NCBI RefSeq assembly: GCF_000739815.1
Contig: NZ_BBJJ01000019.1
Location: forward strand, 1-64,000
DNA from: Paraburkholderia mimosarum LMG 23256 = NBRC 106338
GTDB taxonomy: Bacteria; Pseudomonadota; Gammaproteobacteria; Burkholderiales; Burkholderiaceae
Reading direction: 5' to 3'
Length of the DNA stretch: 64,000 bases
Every line of letters begins with the position of its first letter. Within the stretch, counting starts at the first letter, position 1. The notes under the pieces are model-generated. The model did not search any database and was not told the origin of the DNA. It was given only the letters and a program-made list of their open reading frames with translations. Positions 40,673 through 50,719 of this stretch are shown in pieces. The position numbers and the translations under genes were made by a program.

Positions 40673-41389
40673 GTGAAATCAACAGAACCCAAGCGGCTTT
40701 ACCAATCCATCGCTACGCAGATCCTCACGTTGATTCGTCAGGGCGAGTTCCCGGCGGGCGAGCGTCTGCCACCGGAGCGCGAACTCGCCATCAAGCTTGG
40801 CGTCTCCCGGCCCTCTTTACGTGAGGCGCTTATTGCACTGGAGATCGGTGGCAAGGTGGAGATCCGTGTCGGATCTGGCGTCTATGTGCGCGAAACAGGT
40901 ACCGATGATGAGAGCGCGGTGGGGTCCCTTGGCGATAGCCCGTCCGAGCTGATGCAGGCGCGCGCCGCGATCGAAGGCAGCGTCTCGGTGCTCGCCGCAG
41001 CGCGCATGACCGCCGCCACGCTCGATCGCCTGCGCCGCTCAATCGAGCGGATGCGCAGACTGGCAGCAGCGGGCAAATCCCCCGTTGAAGCGGACCGGCA
41101 ATTCCACATGCTGATCGCGGAGGCCGCTGGTAACTCCGTACTGAGTCGCTTCGTCGGCGAACTCTTCGATAGCCGACACGATCCGATCGCGGCCGCCATG
41201 CGCGGTCATTCGGAAAGTCCTCAAACCTGGACCGAGGCAGTACGCGAGCACGAAGAGGTCCTGAGAGCCCTGCAGGCCGGCGATCCTATCGCGGCGCAAA
41301 CAGCGATGCGTGCTCACCTCAAAGCCTCCGAAGAGCGATGGATAGGCGGAGCATTGAAACAAGGTCCAGATAACCGGGTAAGCAAGTGA
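40673..41389 (+). CDS. GntR/FadR-family transcriptional regulator
   Basis: This 238-residue regulator has an N-terminal winged helix (residues 6-72: LYQSIATQILTLIRQGEFPAGERLPPERELAIKLGVSRPSLREALIALE). An all-helical FCD ligand domain follows (about 90-225), with the metal/ligand residues of the family in EADRQFHMLIAEAAGNSVL and VREHEEVLRALQAGD. The start is a GTG at 40673. Its relatives UxuR, ExuR and LgoR repress hexuronate or L-galactonate genes and respond to sugar acids. Divergence from the sugar operon strongly suggests it controls that operon. Confidence 0.9.
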   Translation: MKSTEPKRLYQSIATQILTLIRQGEFPAGERLPPERELAIKLGVSRPSLREALIALEIGGKVEIRVGSGVYVRETGTDDESAVGSLGDSPSELMQARAAIEGSVSVLAAARMTAATLDRLRRSIERMRRLAAAGKSPVEADRQFHMLIAEAAGNSVLSRFVGELFDSRHDPIAAAMRGHSESPQTWTEAVREHEEVLRALQAGDPIAAQTAMRAHLKASEERWIGGALKQGPDNRVSK

Positions 41390-41470
41390 TAAAGTACGCG
41401 CCTGTCGGCTCGACGCTACGCTGTGGAAGGAATCATGTGCCATGTCATCGGCATCTGAGCACCGACCCTT

Positions 41471-41491
41471 ACAAGTGCCGCTCACACTTGT
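41471..41491. promoter_or_regulatory. Inverted repeat upstream of the ddp operon
   Basis: ACAAGTG-N7-CACTTGT is a perfect 7-bp inverted repeat about 68 bp before the ddpX start codon. It lies in the 169-bp gap after the GntR gene and is a reasonable operator for the dipeptide operon. The regulator is not evident. Confidence 0.4.
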
Positions 41492-41558
41492 GTCGCTCTG
41501 CCACTGCCAGGTCGCTCCGTGCGGTTGCGCAGCTCGATCAATTCGATCTTTGACCATC

Positions 41559-42125
41559 ATGACCGATACGCCGCACCTCATTCACATCACCCCGGAAACG
41601 CACGGCGTCGAACTCGATCTCGTGTATGCGACCGATCGCAATTTCACCGGCAAGCCGATCTACAAGGAAGCGCACGCCCTGCTGCTCGCGCCCGCTGAAG
41701 CCAGATTGCGCAAAGCCGTCGAACTTGCTGGAAGCGCCGGCATGAAGCTGCGCATTTTCGATGCGTACCGTCCGCCGCAAGCACAAAAAGTACTGTGGGA
41801 TTTTCTGCCCGATCCCACCTATGTCGCAGAACTTGGCCAAGGCTCGAACCATAGCCGGGGTACGGCGCTCGATCTCACCCTGATCGACAGCAACGGTGAA
41901 GCGCTCGACATGGGCACGGGCTTCGATGCAATGATCAAGGAGTCCGAGCACTTCCATCACGGATTGCCTCAGCACGTGCAGCGCAATCGCCTGCTGCTGC
42001 TCGGCATCATGCATGCGGCAGGATTCATGCATATTTCAAGTGAATGGTGGCATTACGAAATCCCTGGTTCACGCTCGCTTCCCGTTATTGATAATAGCGA
42101 AAGCGGCCCCCTGAAATTGATGTAA
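41559..42125 (+). CDS. ddpX: D-alanyl-D-alanine dipeptidase (VanX/DdpX family)
   Basis: This 188-residue zinc dipeptidase of family M15D has all catalytic features. Arg71 is in FDAYRPPQAQ. Zn ligands are His98 and Asp105 in GSNHSRGTALDLTLID. Catalytic Glu162 and Zn ligand His165 are in SSEWWHYE. It hydrolyses D-Ala-D-Ala to free D-alanine. It is the first gene of a ddpXABCDF-like set encoding a dedicated dipeptide importer, the E. coli arrangement for using D-Ala-D-Ala from murein turnover. No signal peptide is seen, so it acts in the cytoplasm after import. The ATG at 41559 matches the usual N-terminus. Confidence 0.92.
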   Translation: MTDTPHLIHITPETHGVELDLVYATDRNFTGKPIYKEAHALLLAPAEARLRKAVELAGSAGMKLRIFDAYRPPQAQKVLWDFLPDPTYVAELGQGSNHSRGTALDLTLIDSNGEALDMGTGFDAMIKESEHFHHGLPQHVQRNRLLLLGIMHAAGFMHISSEWWHYEIPGSRSLPVIDNSESGPLKLM

Positions 42126-42194
42126 TCGCGTTCTGGTTCTTTGCTGTCCGTTTGTGGGTTTCTCACCGATTTCCCCTCTCGATACGGAGCGAGT

Positions 42195-43801
42195 ATGAAT
42201 CTGGTTTTGCGCAATGCGCTGGCGGCAGTCGCGGTCGTATCCGCACTGACGCTTACGATGACGGCAACAAGTACTGCATTTGCGGCGACGCCGAAAGACA
42301 TGCTGGTGATCGCCACCACGCTCGACGAATTCTCGACGCTCGATCCGGGCGAAGTCTATGAGCTCGTGCCGGAAGAATATGTCGCGAATACCTATGATCG
42401 ACTGGTGCGTGTCGATCTGAAAGACCCGGCAAAATTCAATGGCGATGTCGCGCAATCGTGGACGGTCAGCCCCGATGGACTCACGTTCACGTTCAAGATT
42501 CGCCCGGGTCTCAAGTTCCATTCGGGCAATCCGCTGACAGCCGATGATGTCGCGTGGTCGATCCAGCGCTGCGTGCTGCTCGACAAAGGCGCGGCGGCCG
42601 TATTGCAAGGCATTGGCCTGACCAAAGACAACGCGCTGCAAAACATCAAGAAAATCGACGACTCGACGGTCAGCATTACGACCGATCAGAAATACGCGCC
42701 CACATTCGTGCTCAACGTGCTGGGTGCGTGGCCCGCGTCGGTGGTCGACAAGCAGCTCCTGATGTCGCATCAGAAGGGCAACGATTTCGGCAACGAATGG
42801 CTGCGCACGAACGAAGCGGGCTCTGGCGCGTACAGGCTCGTCAAATGGACCGCGAACGACAGCATCATCCTGCAGAAATACGACGGCTACCGGCTGCCGC
42901 TCGCGATGAAGCGCATCGTGATGCGCCATGTGCCGGAAGCCGCGAGCCAACGCCTGCTGCTCGAAAACGGCGACGCGGATGTCGCGCGCACTCTGAGCCC
43001 CGACGATCTCGCCGCATTGACCAAGGCCAACAAGGTGCAGGTGATGTCCATGCCGCAAGCGACATTACTCTATCTCGGCCTGAACGTGAAGAACCCGAAT
43101 CTCGCGAAGCCGGAAGTGCAGGAAGCCATGAAATGGCTGATCGACTATGACGGCATTCAGAAGAACGTGACGAAGAGCACGTTCAAGGTACATCAAACGT
43201 TCCTGCCCGAAGGTTTCCTCGGCGCGTTGAATACCAATCCGTATCACCAGGACGTTGCCAGGGCCAAGGCGCTGCTCGCCAAAGCGGGCTTGCCCAATGG
43301 CTTCAATGTGACGATGGAGTGCGCAGCGCTTACCCGTACAACGAAATCGCGCAAGCCGTACAAGCGAATCTCGCGCAAGGCGGCATCAAGGTCGAGATCA
43401 TTCCGGGCGACAACAAGCAGACGCTCGCGAAGTATCGCGCGCGTCAGCACGATATCTACATTGGCGAATGGTCAGCGGATTACATCGACCCACACAGCAA
43501 TGCGCAGGGCTACGCATGGAATCCGGACAACTCGGACAAATCCGCGTACAAGATGCTCGCATGGCGTAATTCCTGGGACATTCCCGACCTGACGAAAGAG
43601 ACGAATGCGGCGCTCGCCGAATCGTCGACGACAAAGCGCGCGCAGCTCTATCAGACGATGCAGAGGGAAATGCTCGCAAAGTCGCCGTTCGTCATCATGT
43701 TCCAGCAGGTGTCGCAAGTGGCGATGCGTCCGGGCGTGTCGGGCCTCGAAGTCGGTCCGATCAACGATCTCGTGTCCTGGCTGCAGGTGAAGAAGCAGTA
43801 A
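42195..43801 (+). pseudogene. ddpA: D-Ala-D-Ala/peptide-binding protein, frameshifted
   Basis: This is a family 5 solute-binding protein (DdpA-like) split by a single-base deletion. The first part (42195-43318) has a signal peptide (MNLVLRNALAAVAVVSALTL, cleavage after AFA). It then has YDRLVRVDL, FKIRPGLKFHSGNPLTADDVAWSIQR and VMSMPQATLLYLGLNVKNP, and breaks after KAGLPNGFNVTM. The second part continues in the next frame from 43319 (RSAYPYNEIAQAVQANLAQGG to SWLQVKKQ). One extra base near 43318 would restore a normal 535-residue protein. All other operon genes are intact. This is either a recent inactivation or a sequencing error. Confidence 0.85.
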
Positions 43802-43812
43802 GTGCGCGAGAC

Positions 43813-44883
43813 ATGTCGACAACGCTCACTCCCATTGACCGGATACGCGCTGCGTCCACGCGCAGCGCGACCGTGCGCTGGGCGTTGCGCGTGCTGCGCT
43901 GGGCGCTCACGCTCGCCGTCACGTTCACGGGTTTGCTGGCCGTGACCTTCGTGATCGGCCGCAAGGTGCCGATTGATCCCGTGCTCGCCATACTCGGCGA
44001 TCGCGCGTCGGCGAGCGCTTATGCGGCCGCGCGCATTCAGCTTGGACTCGACAAGCCCCTTGCCGAGCAGTTTTTCATCTACGTGCGCGCGGTGCTGCAC
44101 GGCGATCTGGGCGTATCGCTGCTGACGGCGAATCCCGTGCTCGACGACATCAAGCGCGTCTTCCCGGCCACATTGGAGCTCGCCACACTGTCCACGATCA
44201 TCGGAGTGTTGGTCGGTGTGCCGCTCGGCGTGATTGCCGCGACACGGCACAACCGCTGGATCGATCACGTCGCGCGTTTCATCGGCCTGATCGGCAGCTC
44301 GGTGCCCGTGTTCTGGCTCGGCCTGATGGGACTGCTGTTGTTCTATGCGAAGCTACATTGGGTGTCGGGGCCCGGAAGAATCGACCCGGTGTTCGACGGC
44401 ATGGTCGATACGCACACGGGCAGTCTGCTGATCGATTCGCTGATCGCGGGGGAATGGGATGTGTTTTTCAATGCACTGTCGCATATTGCGTTGCCTGCTG
44501 CGATATTGGGCTACTACTCGGTCGCCTATCTGAGCCGGATGACGCGCTCGTTCATGCTCGACCAGTTGAACCAGGAGTACATCACGACGGCACGCGCAAA
44601 AGGCTTGTCCGAGCGGCGAGTCGTGTGGGTGCACGCATTCGGCAATATCGCGGTGCCGCTGCTGACGGTGATCGCACTGTCGTACAGCTTTTTGCTCGAA
44701 GGCTCGGTGCTCACCGAAATCGTATTCGCGTGGCCGGGCATCGGTTCGTATCTGACGGGCGCCCTGCTCAACGCCGATATGAATGCCGTGCTCGGCAGCA
44801 CGCTCGTGATCGGCGTGACTTTCATTGCGTTGAACCTGCTGACGGATGCGCTCTATCGCGTGTTCGATCCGCGCGCCCGCTGA
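43813..44883 (+). CDS. ddpB: D,D-dipeptide ABC transporter permease (DdpB-like)
   Basis: This 356-residue inner-membrane permease is of the DppB type. It has an N-terminal helix (LRWALTLAVTFTGLLAVTFVIG), then AARIQLGLDKPLAEQFFIYVRAVLHGDLGVSLLT, five further helices, the ATPase loop EYITTARAKGLSERRVVWVHAFGNIAVPL, and TEIVFAWPGIGSYLTGALLNADMNAVLGS. It starts 11 bp after the binding-protein gene and pairs with DdpC. About 20-30 residues longer than E. coli DdpB, mainly at the N-terminus. Confidence 0.9.
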   Translation: MSTTLTPIDRIRAASTRSATVRWALRVLRWALTLAVTFTGLLAVTFVIGRKVPIDPVLAILGDRASASAYAAARIQLGLDKPLAEQFFIYVRAVLHGDLGVSLLTANPVLDDIKRVFPATLELATLSTIIGVLVGVPLGVIAATRHNRWIDHVARFIGLIGSSVPVFWLGLMGLLLFYAKLHWVSGPGRIDPVFDGMVDTHTGSLLIDSLIAGEWDVFFNALSHIALPAAILGYYSVAYLSRMTRSFMLDQLNQEYITTARAKGLSERRVVWVHAFGNIAVPLLTVIALSYSFLLEGSVLTEIVFAWPGIGSYLTGALLNADMNAVLGSTLVIGVTFIALNLLTDALYRVFDPRAR

Positions 44884-44902
44884 TGCAACGGAGATTTGCA
44901 AC

Positions 44903-45856
44903 GTGCGTCCACCTGTTGAGACGTCAACGCAGGACATGCCGATGAACGCGCCAAGCCCAGCGTGGAGAGCCTGGCTGCTGACCGATACGCCCGCTTCGCG
45001 CAGGCAGGCGGCGCTCGGTCTTGCGTATCGTCGCTGGCGGCGTTTCTCGGGTAATCCGCTATCGGTGTTCGGTCTGTCGATTCTCGTCCTCCTCACGATC
45101 GTCGCCGTCGTCGGTCCCTGGATCGCGCCGCATGATCCGCTTCGGCAGGTGTTGTCCGACCGTCTGCTGCCGCCCGGTTCGGCCTCTCATTGGCTTGGCA
45201 CCGATCAGCTCGGACGCGATATTCTTTCGCGCATCATTTACGGCTCGCGCCTGACGCTGTCGATTGCGATCCTCGTTGTCGTGGTCGTCGTGCCGATCGG
45301 CTTGCTGATCGGCACGACGGCGGGCTTCTTCGGAGGCTGGGTCGACAACGTGCTGATGCGCGTGACGGATATCGCGCTCGCGTTCCCGAAGATCGTGCTT
45401 GCGCTCGCATTCGCCGCGGCATTGGGGCCCGGTGTGTTCAATGCAGTGATCGCTATTTCGATCACCGCGTGGCCCGCGTATGCGCGCCTTGCACGCGCGG
45501 AAACGTTGAGGCTCGTGCAAGCCGATTTCATACACGTCGCGCGGCTGCAAGGCGCGTCGAACCTGCGCATCCTGTTGCGCTATATCGTGCCGCTGTGTTC
45601 GTCATCGGTGATCGTTCGCGCGACGCTTGATATGGCGGGCATCATTCTGACCGTCGCGGGCCTGGGTTTTCTGGGGCTCGGCGCCCAACCGCCCAGTCCC
45701 GAATGGGGCTTCATGGTCGCCTCGGGCCGCAACGTCCTGCTCGACGCGTGGTGGGTGGCGACGATACCGGGCTTCGCGATTCTGCTCGTGAGCCTCGCGT
45801 TCAACCTGCTCGGCGACGGCTTGCGCGACGTGTTCGATCCACGCCATGGAGACTGA
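44903..45856 (+). CDS. ddpC: D,D-dipeptide ABC transporter permease (DdpC-like)
   Basis: This permease of about 317 residues has the DppC pattern SHWLGTDQLGRDILSRIIYGSRLTLS. It also has the loop LRLVQADFIHVARLQGASNLRILLRYIVPL and the ending GFLGLGAQPPSPEWGFMVASGRNVLLDAWWVATIPG. A GTG at 44903 has GGAGA 9 bp ahead and is my preferred start; ATGs at 44936 or 44942 are alternatives. It forms the membrane channel with DdpB. The last codons lie directly against the DdpD start. Confidence 0.88.
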   Translation: MRPPVETSTQDMPMNAPSPAWRAWLLTDTPASRRQAALGLAYRRWRRFSGNPLSVFGLSILVLLTIVAVVGPWIAPHDPLRQVLSDRLLPPGSASHWLGTDQLGRDILSRIIYGSRLTLSIAILVVVVVVPIGLLIGTTAGFFGGWVDNVLMRVTDIALAFPKIVLALAFAAALGPGVFNAVIAISITAWPAYARLARAETLRLVQADFIHVARLQGASNLRILLRYIVPLCSSSVIVRATLDMAGIILTVAGLGFLGLGAQPPSPEWGFMVASGRNVLLDAWWVATIPGFAILLVSLAFNLLGDGLRDVFDPRHGD

Positions 45857-45857
45857 T

Positions 45858-46739
45858 ATGGGCACGAACGAAACGCGCTCGCCTCTCTGTGAGATCGACG
45901 ATCTGCGCATCGCATTTCGCACGCACGATGGCACACTGAATGAAGCCGTGCGCGGACTCTCGCTGACGTTGAATAAAGGCGAGCGGCTTGGCATCGTCGG
46001 CGAATCGGGTTCGGGAAAGTCGCTGACGGGCCGCGCGCTGCTCGGACTTCTGCCGCCAGCCGCGCATTACACCGCGAAAACGTTGTGCTTCGACGGAAAT
46101 GATCTGCTGAACATGCGCGCCGACAGGCGCCGCCGTCTATGCGGTCGGCAAATGGGCATGATCCTGCAAGATCCGAAGTACTCGCTGAACCCGGTGATGA
46201 CCGTCGCGCAGCAAATGCGCGAGGCGTTTGCACTGCATGATCCGAGACTCAACCGGCATGCGATGCGTGAAAAGATCATCGCGGCCCTCGAAGCGGTGCA
46301 TATCCGTAACCCTGCACGCGTCGCCGATTCCTACCCGCATGAGCTTTCCGGCGGCATGGGACAGCGCGTGATGATCGCGATGATGGTATCGACGGGACCC
46401 CGCCTGCTGATCGCCGACGAGCCGACCAGTGCGCTCGACGTGCTCGTATCGATGCAGGTGCTCGCCGTACTCGACGAAATGATCGCCAAACACGATACCG
46501 GCCTCATTTTCATCAGCCATGACTTGCCGCTCGTCATGTCGTTCTGCGATCGGGTGGTGGTGATGTATGCGGGGCGTGTCGTCGAAACGTGCGCGGCGCG
46601 AGATCTCATGCATGCACAACACCCCTATACGCGCGGCTTGCTTGCCGCGAATCCGCCGCTTGCCAATCCGCCTGCCGAACTGCCCGTTCTGTCGCGCGAT
46701 CCTGCATGGCGCAACGACACGCATGGAGCGTCCGCATGA
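45858..46739 (+). CDS. ddpD: D,D-dipeptide ABC transporter ATPase (DdpD-like)
   Basis: This 293-residue ATPase of the OppD/DppD family has Walker A GESGSGKSLTGRALLG, the Q-loop in RQMGMILQDPKYSLNPVMTV, signature LSGGMGQRVMIAMM, Walker B RLLIADEPTSALD and HDLPLVMSFCDR. It ends with the family tail MHAQHPYTRGLLAANPPL. The ATG at 45858 directly follows the DdpC stop (TGA-T-ATG) with GGAG upstream. It works as a heterodimer with DdpF, whose start overlaps its stop by ATGA. Confidence 0.92.
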   Translation: MGTNETRSPLCEIDDLRIAFRTHDGTLNEAVRGLSLTLNKGERLGIVGESGSGKSLTGRALLGLLPPAAHYTAKTLCFDGNDLLNMRADRRRRLCGRQMGMILQDPKYSLNPVMTVAQQMREAFALHDPRLNRHAMREKIIAALEAVHIRNPARVADSYPHELSGGMGQRVMIAMMVSTGPRLLIADEPTSALDVLVSMQVLAVLDEMIAKHDTGLIFISHDLPLVMSFCDRVVVMYAGRVVETCAARDLMHAQHPYTRGLLAANPPLANPPAELPVLSRDPAWRNDTHGASA

Positions 46740-47503
46740 TCGACGTCGATGCGTTGACAGTGCGCTTCAAGACGAACGCGGGCGCGGTCGATGCCGTCCG
46801 CGATGTGAGCTTTCATGTAGCGCAAGGCGAAGCGTTCGGGCTCGTCGGTGAGTCGGGTTCCGGCAAGTCGACCATTCTTCGTGCGTTGAGCGGACTGACG
46901 CCTGGCGCGCAAGGCACGGTGCGCATTGCGCAGCAAGGCGGTGTCGCGCAAAAGCGCGCTGTGCAAATGGTGTTTCAGGACCCGTACGGCTCGCTGCATC
47001 CACGCTTCACTGTCGATCAGACATTGCGCGAACCGTTGCGTATCAACCGCATCGGTCAGCATGAAGAACGTATCGTCAATGCGCTGCGTGAAGTCGGGCT
47101 CAATGCGTCGTTTCGATTTCGCTATCCGCATCAGCTCTCGGGTGGGCAGCGGCAACGCGTGGCGATTGCGCGCGCGCTGATCGTCGAGCCGCGTGTGTTG
47201 CTGCTCGACGAGCCGACATCGGCGCTCGATGTTTCCGTGCAAGCCGAGATATTGAACTTGCTCAAGCGCCTGCATCGCGAGCGTAATCTGACGATGATTC
47301 TCGTCACACACAATCTCGCGGTCGTGAGCTTTCTGTGCTCGCGCGTTGCGATCATGCGCAATGGCGTGATCGTCGAGGAACTCGATGTGGGGAAAATCAG
47401 AGCACAGGAGGTCGATAACGAGTATTCACGCAGCCTGTTGCTCGCGACGAATGGCTATCAGCGCAAGGCTGTCGGCGCGTTGGGTATCGACGCTGCGCTA
47501 TAA
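46736..47503 (+). CDS. ddpF: D,D-dipeptide ABC transporter ATPase (DdpF-like)
   Basis: This 255-residue ATPase of the OppF/DppF type has Walker A GESGSGKSTILRALSG and Q-loop VQMVFQDPYGSLHPRFTVDQTL. Its signature is LSGGQRQRVAIARALI, Walker B VLLLDEPTSALDVSVQAEIL, and it ends VDNEYSRSLLLAT. It overlaps ddpD by ATGA (46736-46739). It is the last gene of the ddp operon, and the RND efflux operon converges on it 120 bp away. Confidence 0.92.
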   Translation: MIDVDALTVRFKTNAGAVDAVRDVSFHVAQGEAFGLVGESGSGKSTILRALSGLTPGAQGTVRIAQQGGVAQKRAVQMVFQDPYGSLHPRFTVDQTLREPLRINRIGQHEERIVNALREVGLNASFRFRYPHQLSGGQRQRVAIARALIVEPRVLLLDEPTSALDVSVQAEILNLLKRLHRERNLTMILVTHNLAVVSFLCSRVAIMRNGVIVEELDVGKIRAQEVDNEYSRSLLLATNGYQRKAVGALGIDAAL

Positions 47504-47623
47504 AGGCGCTCGTGTCTGCGACGGTCGTGAAGAATTCGTTCGACGACGTGCTCGAACGTGCCAGACTGGATACCGCCCAGAGCCGCGCGCGCGATTTTGG
47601 CATCGCGTCTTCCAGTCGCGCGC

Positions 47624-50600
47624 TCACCGTTCAGAAGGGTCGGAAGGCGACGGCTCTACTGCTTGCGATTCGGTCTTGCGGCGAACGTTGAACCACGCCG
47701 CGTACAGAGCCGGCATGAAGAAAATGGTCAGCAAGGTCGCAATGGTAAGGCCGCCCATGATGGCGATGGCCATAGGCGCCCAAAATATGCTTCGAGTGAG
47801 CGGAATCATGGCGAGCACCGTGGCAGCGGCGGTCAACGTGACCGGACGCGTGCGATGCACGGCCGCATCGACGACCGCCGTCCACGTGTCCCGCCCTTGC
47901 GCGATTTCCGTCTGCACCTGGTCCACAAGGATCACTGAGTTTCGCATGATCATCCCGCACAGCGCGGTGATGCCGAGAATGGCGACGAACCCGAGCGGCG
48001 CCTGGAAGATGAGCAGCGCCGCGACCACGCCGATGAGCCCCAGCGGGGCCGTGAGGAATACCATCGTCATGCGCGAGAAGCTCTGCAGCTGCAGCATGAG
48101 GATCGTCAGGATGGTGACCAGCATGACGGGAAAGACCGCCATCAGCGCGCGATTGGCCTTGTCGCTTTCCTCGACCGCGCCGCCCACGTCGATGCGGTAA
48201 CCGAAGGGCAGCTGCGCCTCGATGTCCTTCAGGAGCGGCCGGATTTCCTGGGTCACGGACACGCCCTGCTCACCATCCTTGACGTCTGCCCGCACGGTGA
48301 TCGCCATGTCGCGGTTGCGGCGCCAGAGCACCGGCTCTTCAAGTTCATAGCGCACGCGTGCGACCTGCGACAGCGGCACCACCGTTCCCTCGCGGGTATA
48401 GAGGTTCACGTCCTTCAGCACGCCTAGATCGAGCCGCTCGGAAGGCACCGCGCGAGCGACTATTTCAATCAGGTCCTCCCCCTCGCGCAAGTGGGACAGC
48501 GGTGCGCCGTTCGTGAATGTCTGGGTCACGAAGGTGACGTCGGCTGGAGCCAGCCCTAGCGCGCGCGCCTTGTCCTGGTCGAGGTCGATCTTCAACGTAC
48601 GAACCGGGTCGTTCCAGTCGAGCTGCACGTCACGCACTTTGGGGCTCGACGCGACCACTCTTTCGACTTCGCGGGCGATTTCGCGGACCTTCTGTGTGTC
48701 CGAGCCGACGACGCGGAACTGGACCGGGAACCCAACTGGCGGACCAAGTTCGAGGCGGGTGACTCGAACCCAGGCTTGAGGGAATTGCTCGTTGACGGTT
48801 TGCATCAGGCGCGAGCGCACGCGCTCACGGGCCTTCGTGTCTTTCGTCATCACCACGAAGACGGCGTAGCCCGGGTTCGGCAGTTCGGGATTGAGCGCGA
48901 GATAGAAGCGTGGCTGCCCCGCTCCCGTGTAGGCCGTGAAGAAACGCACGTCCTGGTCCTTCTTGAGCAGCGCCTCCATTTTCTTCACCTGCTCGGTCGT
49001 CGCGGCGAACGACGCCCCTTCTTTCAGTCGCAGCTCGACGACCAGCTCCGGTCGCGCGCTGCTCGGGAAGAACTGCTGGGGTACGAGCCGGCTCGCGACA
49101 ACCGCGGCGGCGAGCGCGATCAACGTCGCCCCGATGACCCACCAGCGTCGCACGAGCGCCAGGTCGATCCACGTTCGCAGCTTGCGATAGAAAGGCGTGT
49201 CGTATGGATCGCTGCCATGTTGCTGCTTTCCGATGTCCTTCGGCAGCAGGTTGACGGCCAGATATGGCGTGATGATCCCCGAGACGACCCACGAGAACAG
49301 CACTGCCGTGCCGACGATCCAGAAAATGCCGCCCGCGTATTCGCCGGTGGTCGACTGGGAAAAACCGATCGGCATGAAGGCGGCAGCCGTAATGAGCGCG
49401 CCGGTCAGCCGCGGCATGGCAGTCGCCGTGTATGAATAGGCGGCCGCCTTCACGCGGTCCCAACCTTCCTCCATTTTCACGACCATCATCTCGACCGCGA
49501 TGATGCCGTCATCGACCAGCAGACCGAGGGCAATGATGAGGGATCCGAGCGAGACGCGCTCGAGATTCCAGCCCATCGCACGCATGACCAGGGCGACGAC
49601 ACCGAGCACGATCGGCACGGAAATACCGACCACGATTCCCGTGCGCCACCCGAGACTGATGAGACAGACCGCGAGCACGATGGTCAGCGCTTCCAGCAGC
49701 GAGCGCTCGAACTCCCAGATCGATTCGCTGACGACGGTCGGCTGATCGGCCACCCGCTCGAGTTCAACGCCGTAGGGCAGCTCGAGCTGCACTTTTGCGA
49801 CTGCCTGCTCGATCGCCTTGCCCAGGTCGACAATGTTGCCGTCGTCGGTCATCGTGATGCCGAGCATCAGCACCTGCTGCCCGTTATGGCGTACCGTATA
49901 GATCGGCGGATCTTCGTATCCGCGTGTGATCGTCGTGAAGTCGCCGAGCTTGAGCAGTCGCCCGCCGGCAGCGATCGGAACGTTGCGGATATCGTCGAGG
50001 CTGTGGAACTGGCCGCTCACGCGCACGAGCACGCGGTCGCCGTGCGTGTCGACCTGGCCGCTGGCCAATACGCTGTTTTGGCTTCTGAGGCTTTCAGCGA
50101 TCTGCAGCGGCGTAATCCCGAGCGCGGCGAGCCGCTCGTTCGAGAATTCGACGTAGACCTTCTTGGCCTGCTTGCCATAGATGTCGATCTTTTTCACCAT
50201 CGGCACCTTGAGCAGCTGCCGCTTGATGGTTTCCGATACGTCGGACAGCTCCCACTGACTGACGCCGTCTCCTTTGACGGCATAGAGCAACCCGGTCACG
50301 TCGCCGTATTCGTCGTTGAAGATCGGGCCGATTACACCATCAGGAAGCTCGAGCTTGATGTCGGTGAACTTCTTGCGCGCCTGGTACCAGGCCTCGCGCT
50401 GGTCCTCATGGGACGTGCCGCCCTTCACGGTGATCGTCATGCCGCCATAGCCCTGGCGCGCATAGGTCACGACCTTCTCGAAATGATCGAGTTGCTCGAA
50501 CTTCTTTTCCATGCGGTTGAGCAGCTCGTCCTGGATCTGTTGCGCGGTGGCGCCGGGCCAGATCACGAGCGCCGTCATCGACGGCACCGAGAAGTTCGGG

Positions 50601-50719
50601 TCCTCGAGCTGGCCGAGCCTGGCGAAGCTGAGCGTACCGCCAATGCCGATCACGAGGATCAGGAACAGCACGATGGCGCGGTGGTTCAGCGCCCATTCGG
50701 TGAGATTGAACGGCTTCAT
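47624..50719 (-). CDS. RND-family efflux pump, inner-membrane transporter
   Basis: This 1031-residue RND transporter has twelve predicted membrane helices in two halves. TM4 carries the proton-relay acids in LGLLVDDGIIAVEMM (about 400-414), and the second half has GMIMRNSVILVDQV with the partner residues. Large periplasmic loops (about 40-330 and 560-860) form the porter domain. It resembles the shorter HAE1 pumps of the MexK/VmeF-like branch more than AcrB (1049). It uses the proton gradient to export hydrophobic compounds through the adaptor and channel encoded just upstream, with which its gene overlaps by ATGA. Substrates unknown. Confidence 0.92.
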   Translation of the reverse strand: MKPFNLTEWALNHRAIVLFLILVIGIGGTLSFARLGQLEDPNFSVPSMTALVIWPGATAQQIQDELLNRMEKKFEQLDHFEKVVTYARQGYGGMTITVKGGTSHEDQREAWYQARKKFTDIKLELPDGVIGPIFNDEYGDVTGLLYAVKGDGVSQWELSDVSETIKRQLLKVPMVKKIDIYGKQAKKVYVEFSNERLAALGITPLQIAESLRSQNSVLASGQVDTHGDRVLVRVSGQFHSLDDIRNVPIAAGGRLLKLGDFTTITRGYEDPPIYTVRHNGQQVLMLGITMTDDGNIVDLGKAIEQAVAKVQLELPYGVELERVADQPTVVSESIWEFERSLLEALTIVLAVCLISLGWRTGIVVGISVPIVLGVVALVMRAMGWNLERVSLGSLIIALGLLVDDGIIAVEMMVVKMEEGWDRVKAAAYSYTATAMPRLTGALITAAAFMPIGFSQSTTGEYAGGIFWIVGTAVLFSWVVSGIITPYLAVNLLPKDIGKQQHGSDPYDTPFYRKLRTWIDLALVRRWWVIGATLIALAAAVVASRLVPQQFFPSSARPELVVELRLKEGASFAATTEQVKKMEALLKKDQDVRFFTAYTGAGQPRFYLALNPELPNPGYAVFVVMTKDTKARERVRSRLMQTVNEQFPQAWVRVTRLELGPPVGFPVQFRVVGSDTQKVREIAREVERVVASSPKVRDVQLDWNDPVRTLKIDLDQDKARALGLAPADVTFVTQTFTNGAPLSHLREGEDLIEIVARAVPSERLDLGVLKDVNLYTREGTVVPLSQVARVRYELEEPVLWRRNRDMAITVRADVKDGEQGVSVTQEIRPLLKDIEAQLPFGYRIDVGGAVEESDKANRALMAVFPVMLVTILTILMLQLQSFSRMTMVFLTAPLGLIGVVAALLIFQAPLGFVAILGITALCGMIMRNSVILVDQVQTEIAQGRDTWTAVVDAAVHRTRPVTLTAAATVLAMIPLTRSIFWAPMAIAIMGGLTIATLLTIFFMPALYAAWFNVRRKTESQAVEPSPSDPSER

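Noticed and set aside
47538..47557. Inverted repeat GTTCGA-N8-TCGAAC after ddpF as a terminator
   Set aside because: Only a 6-bp stem with no T-run; too weak to list as a feature although the position is suitable.
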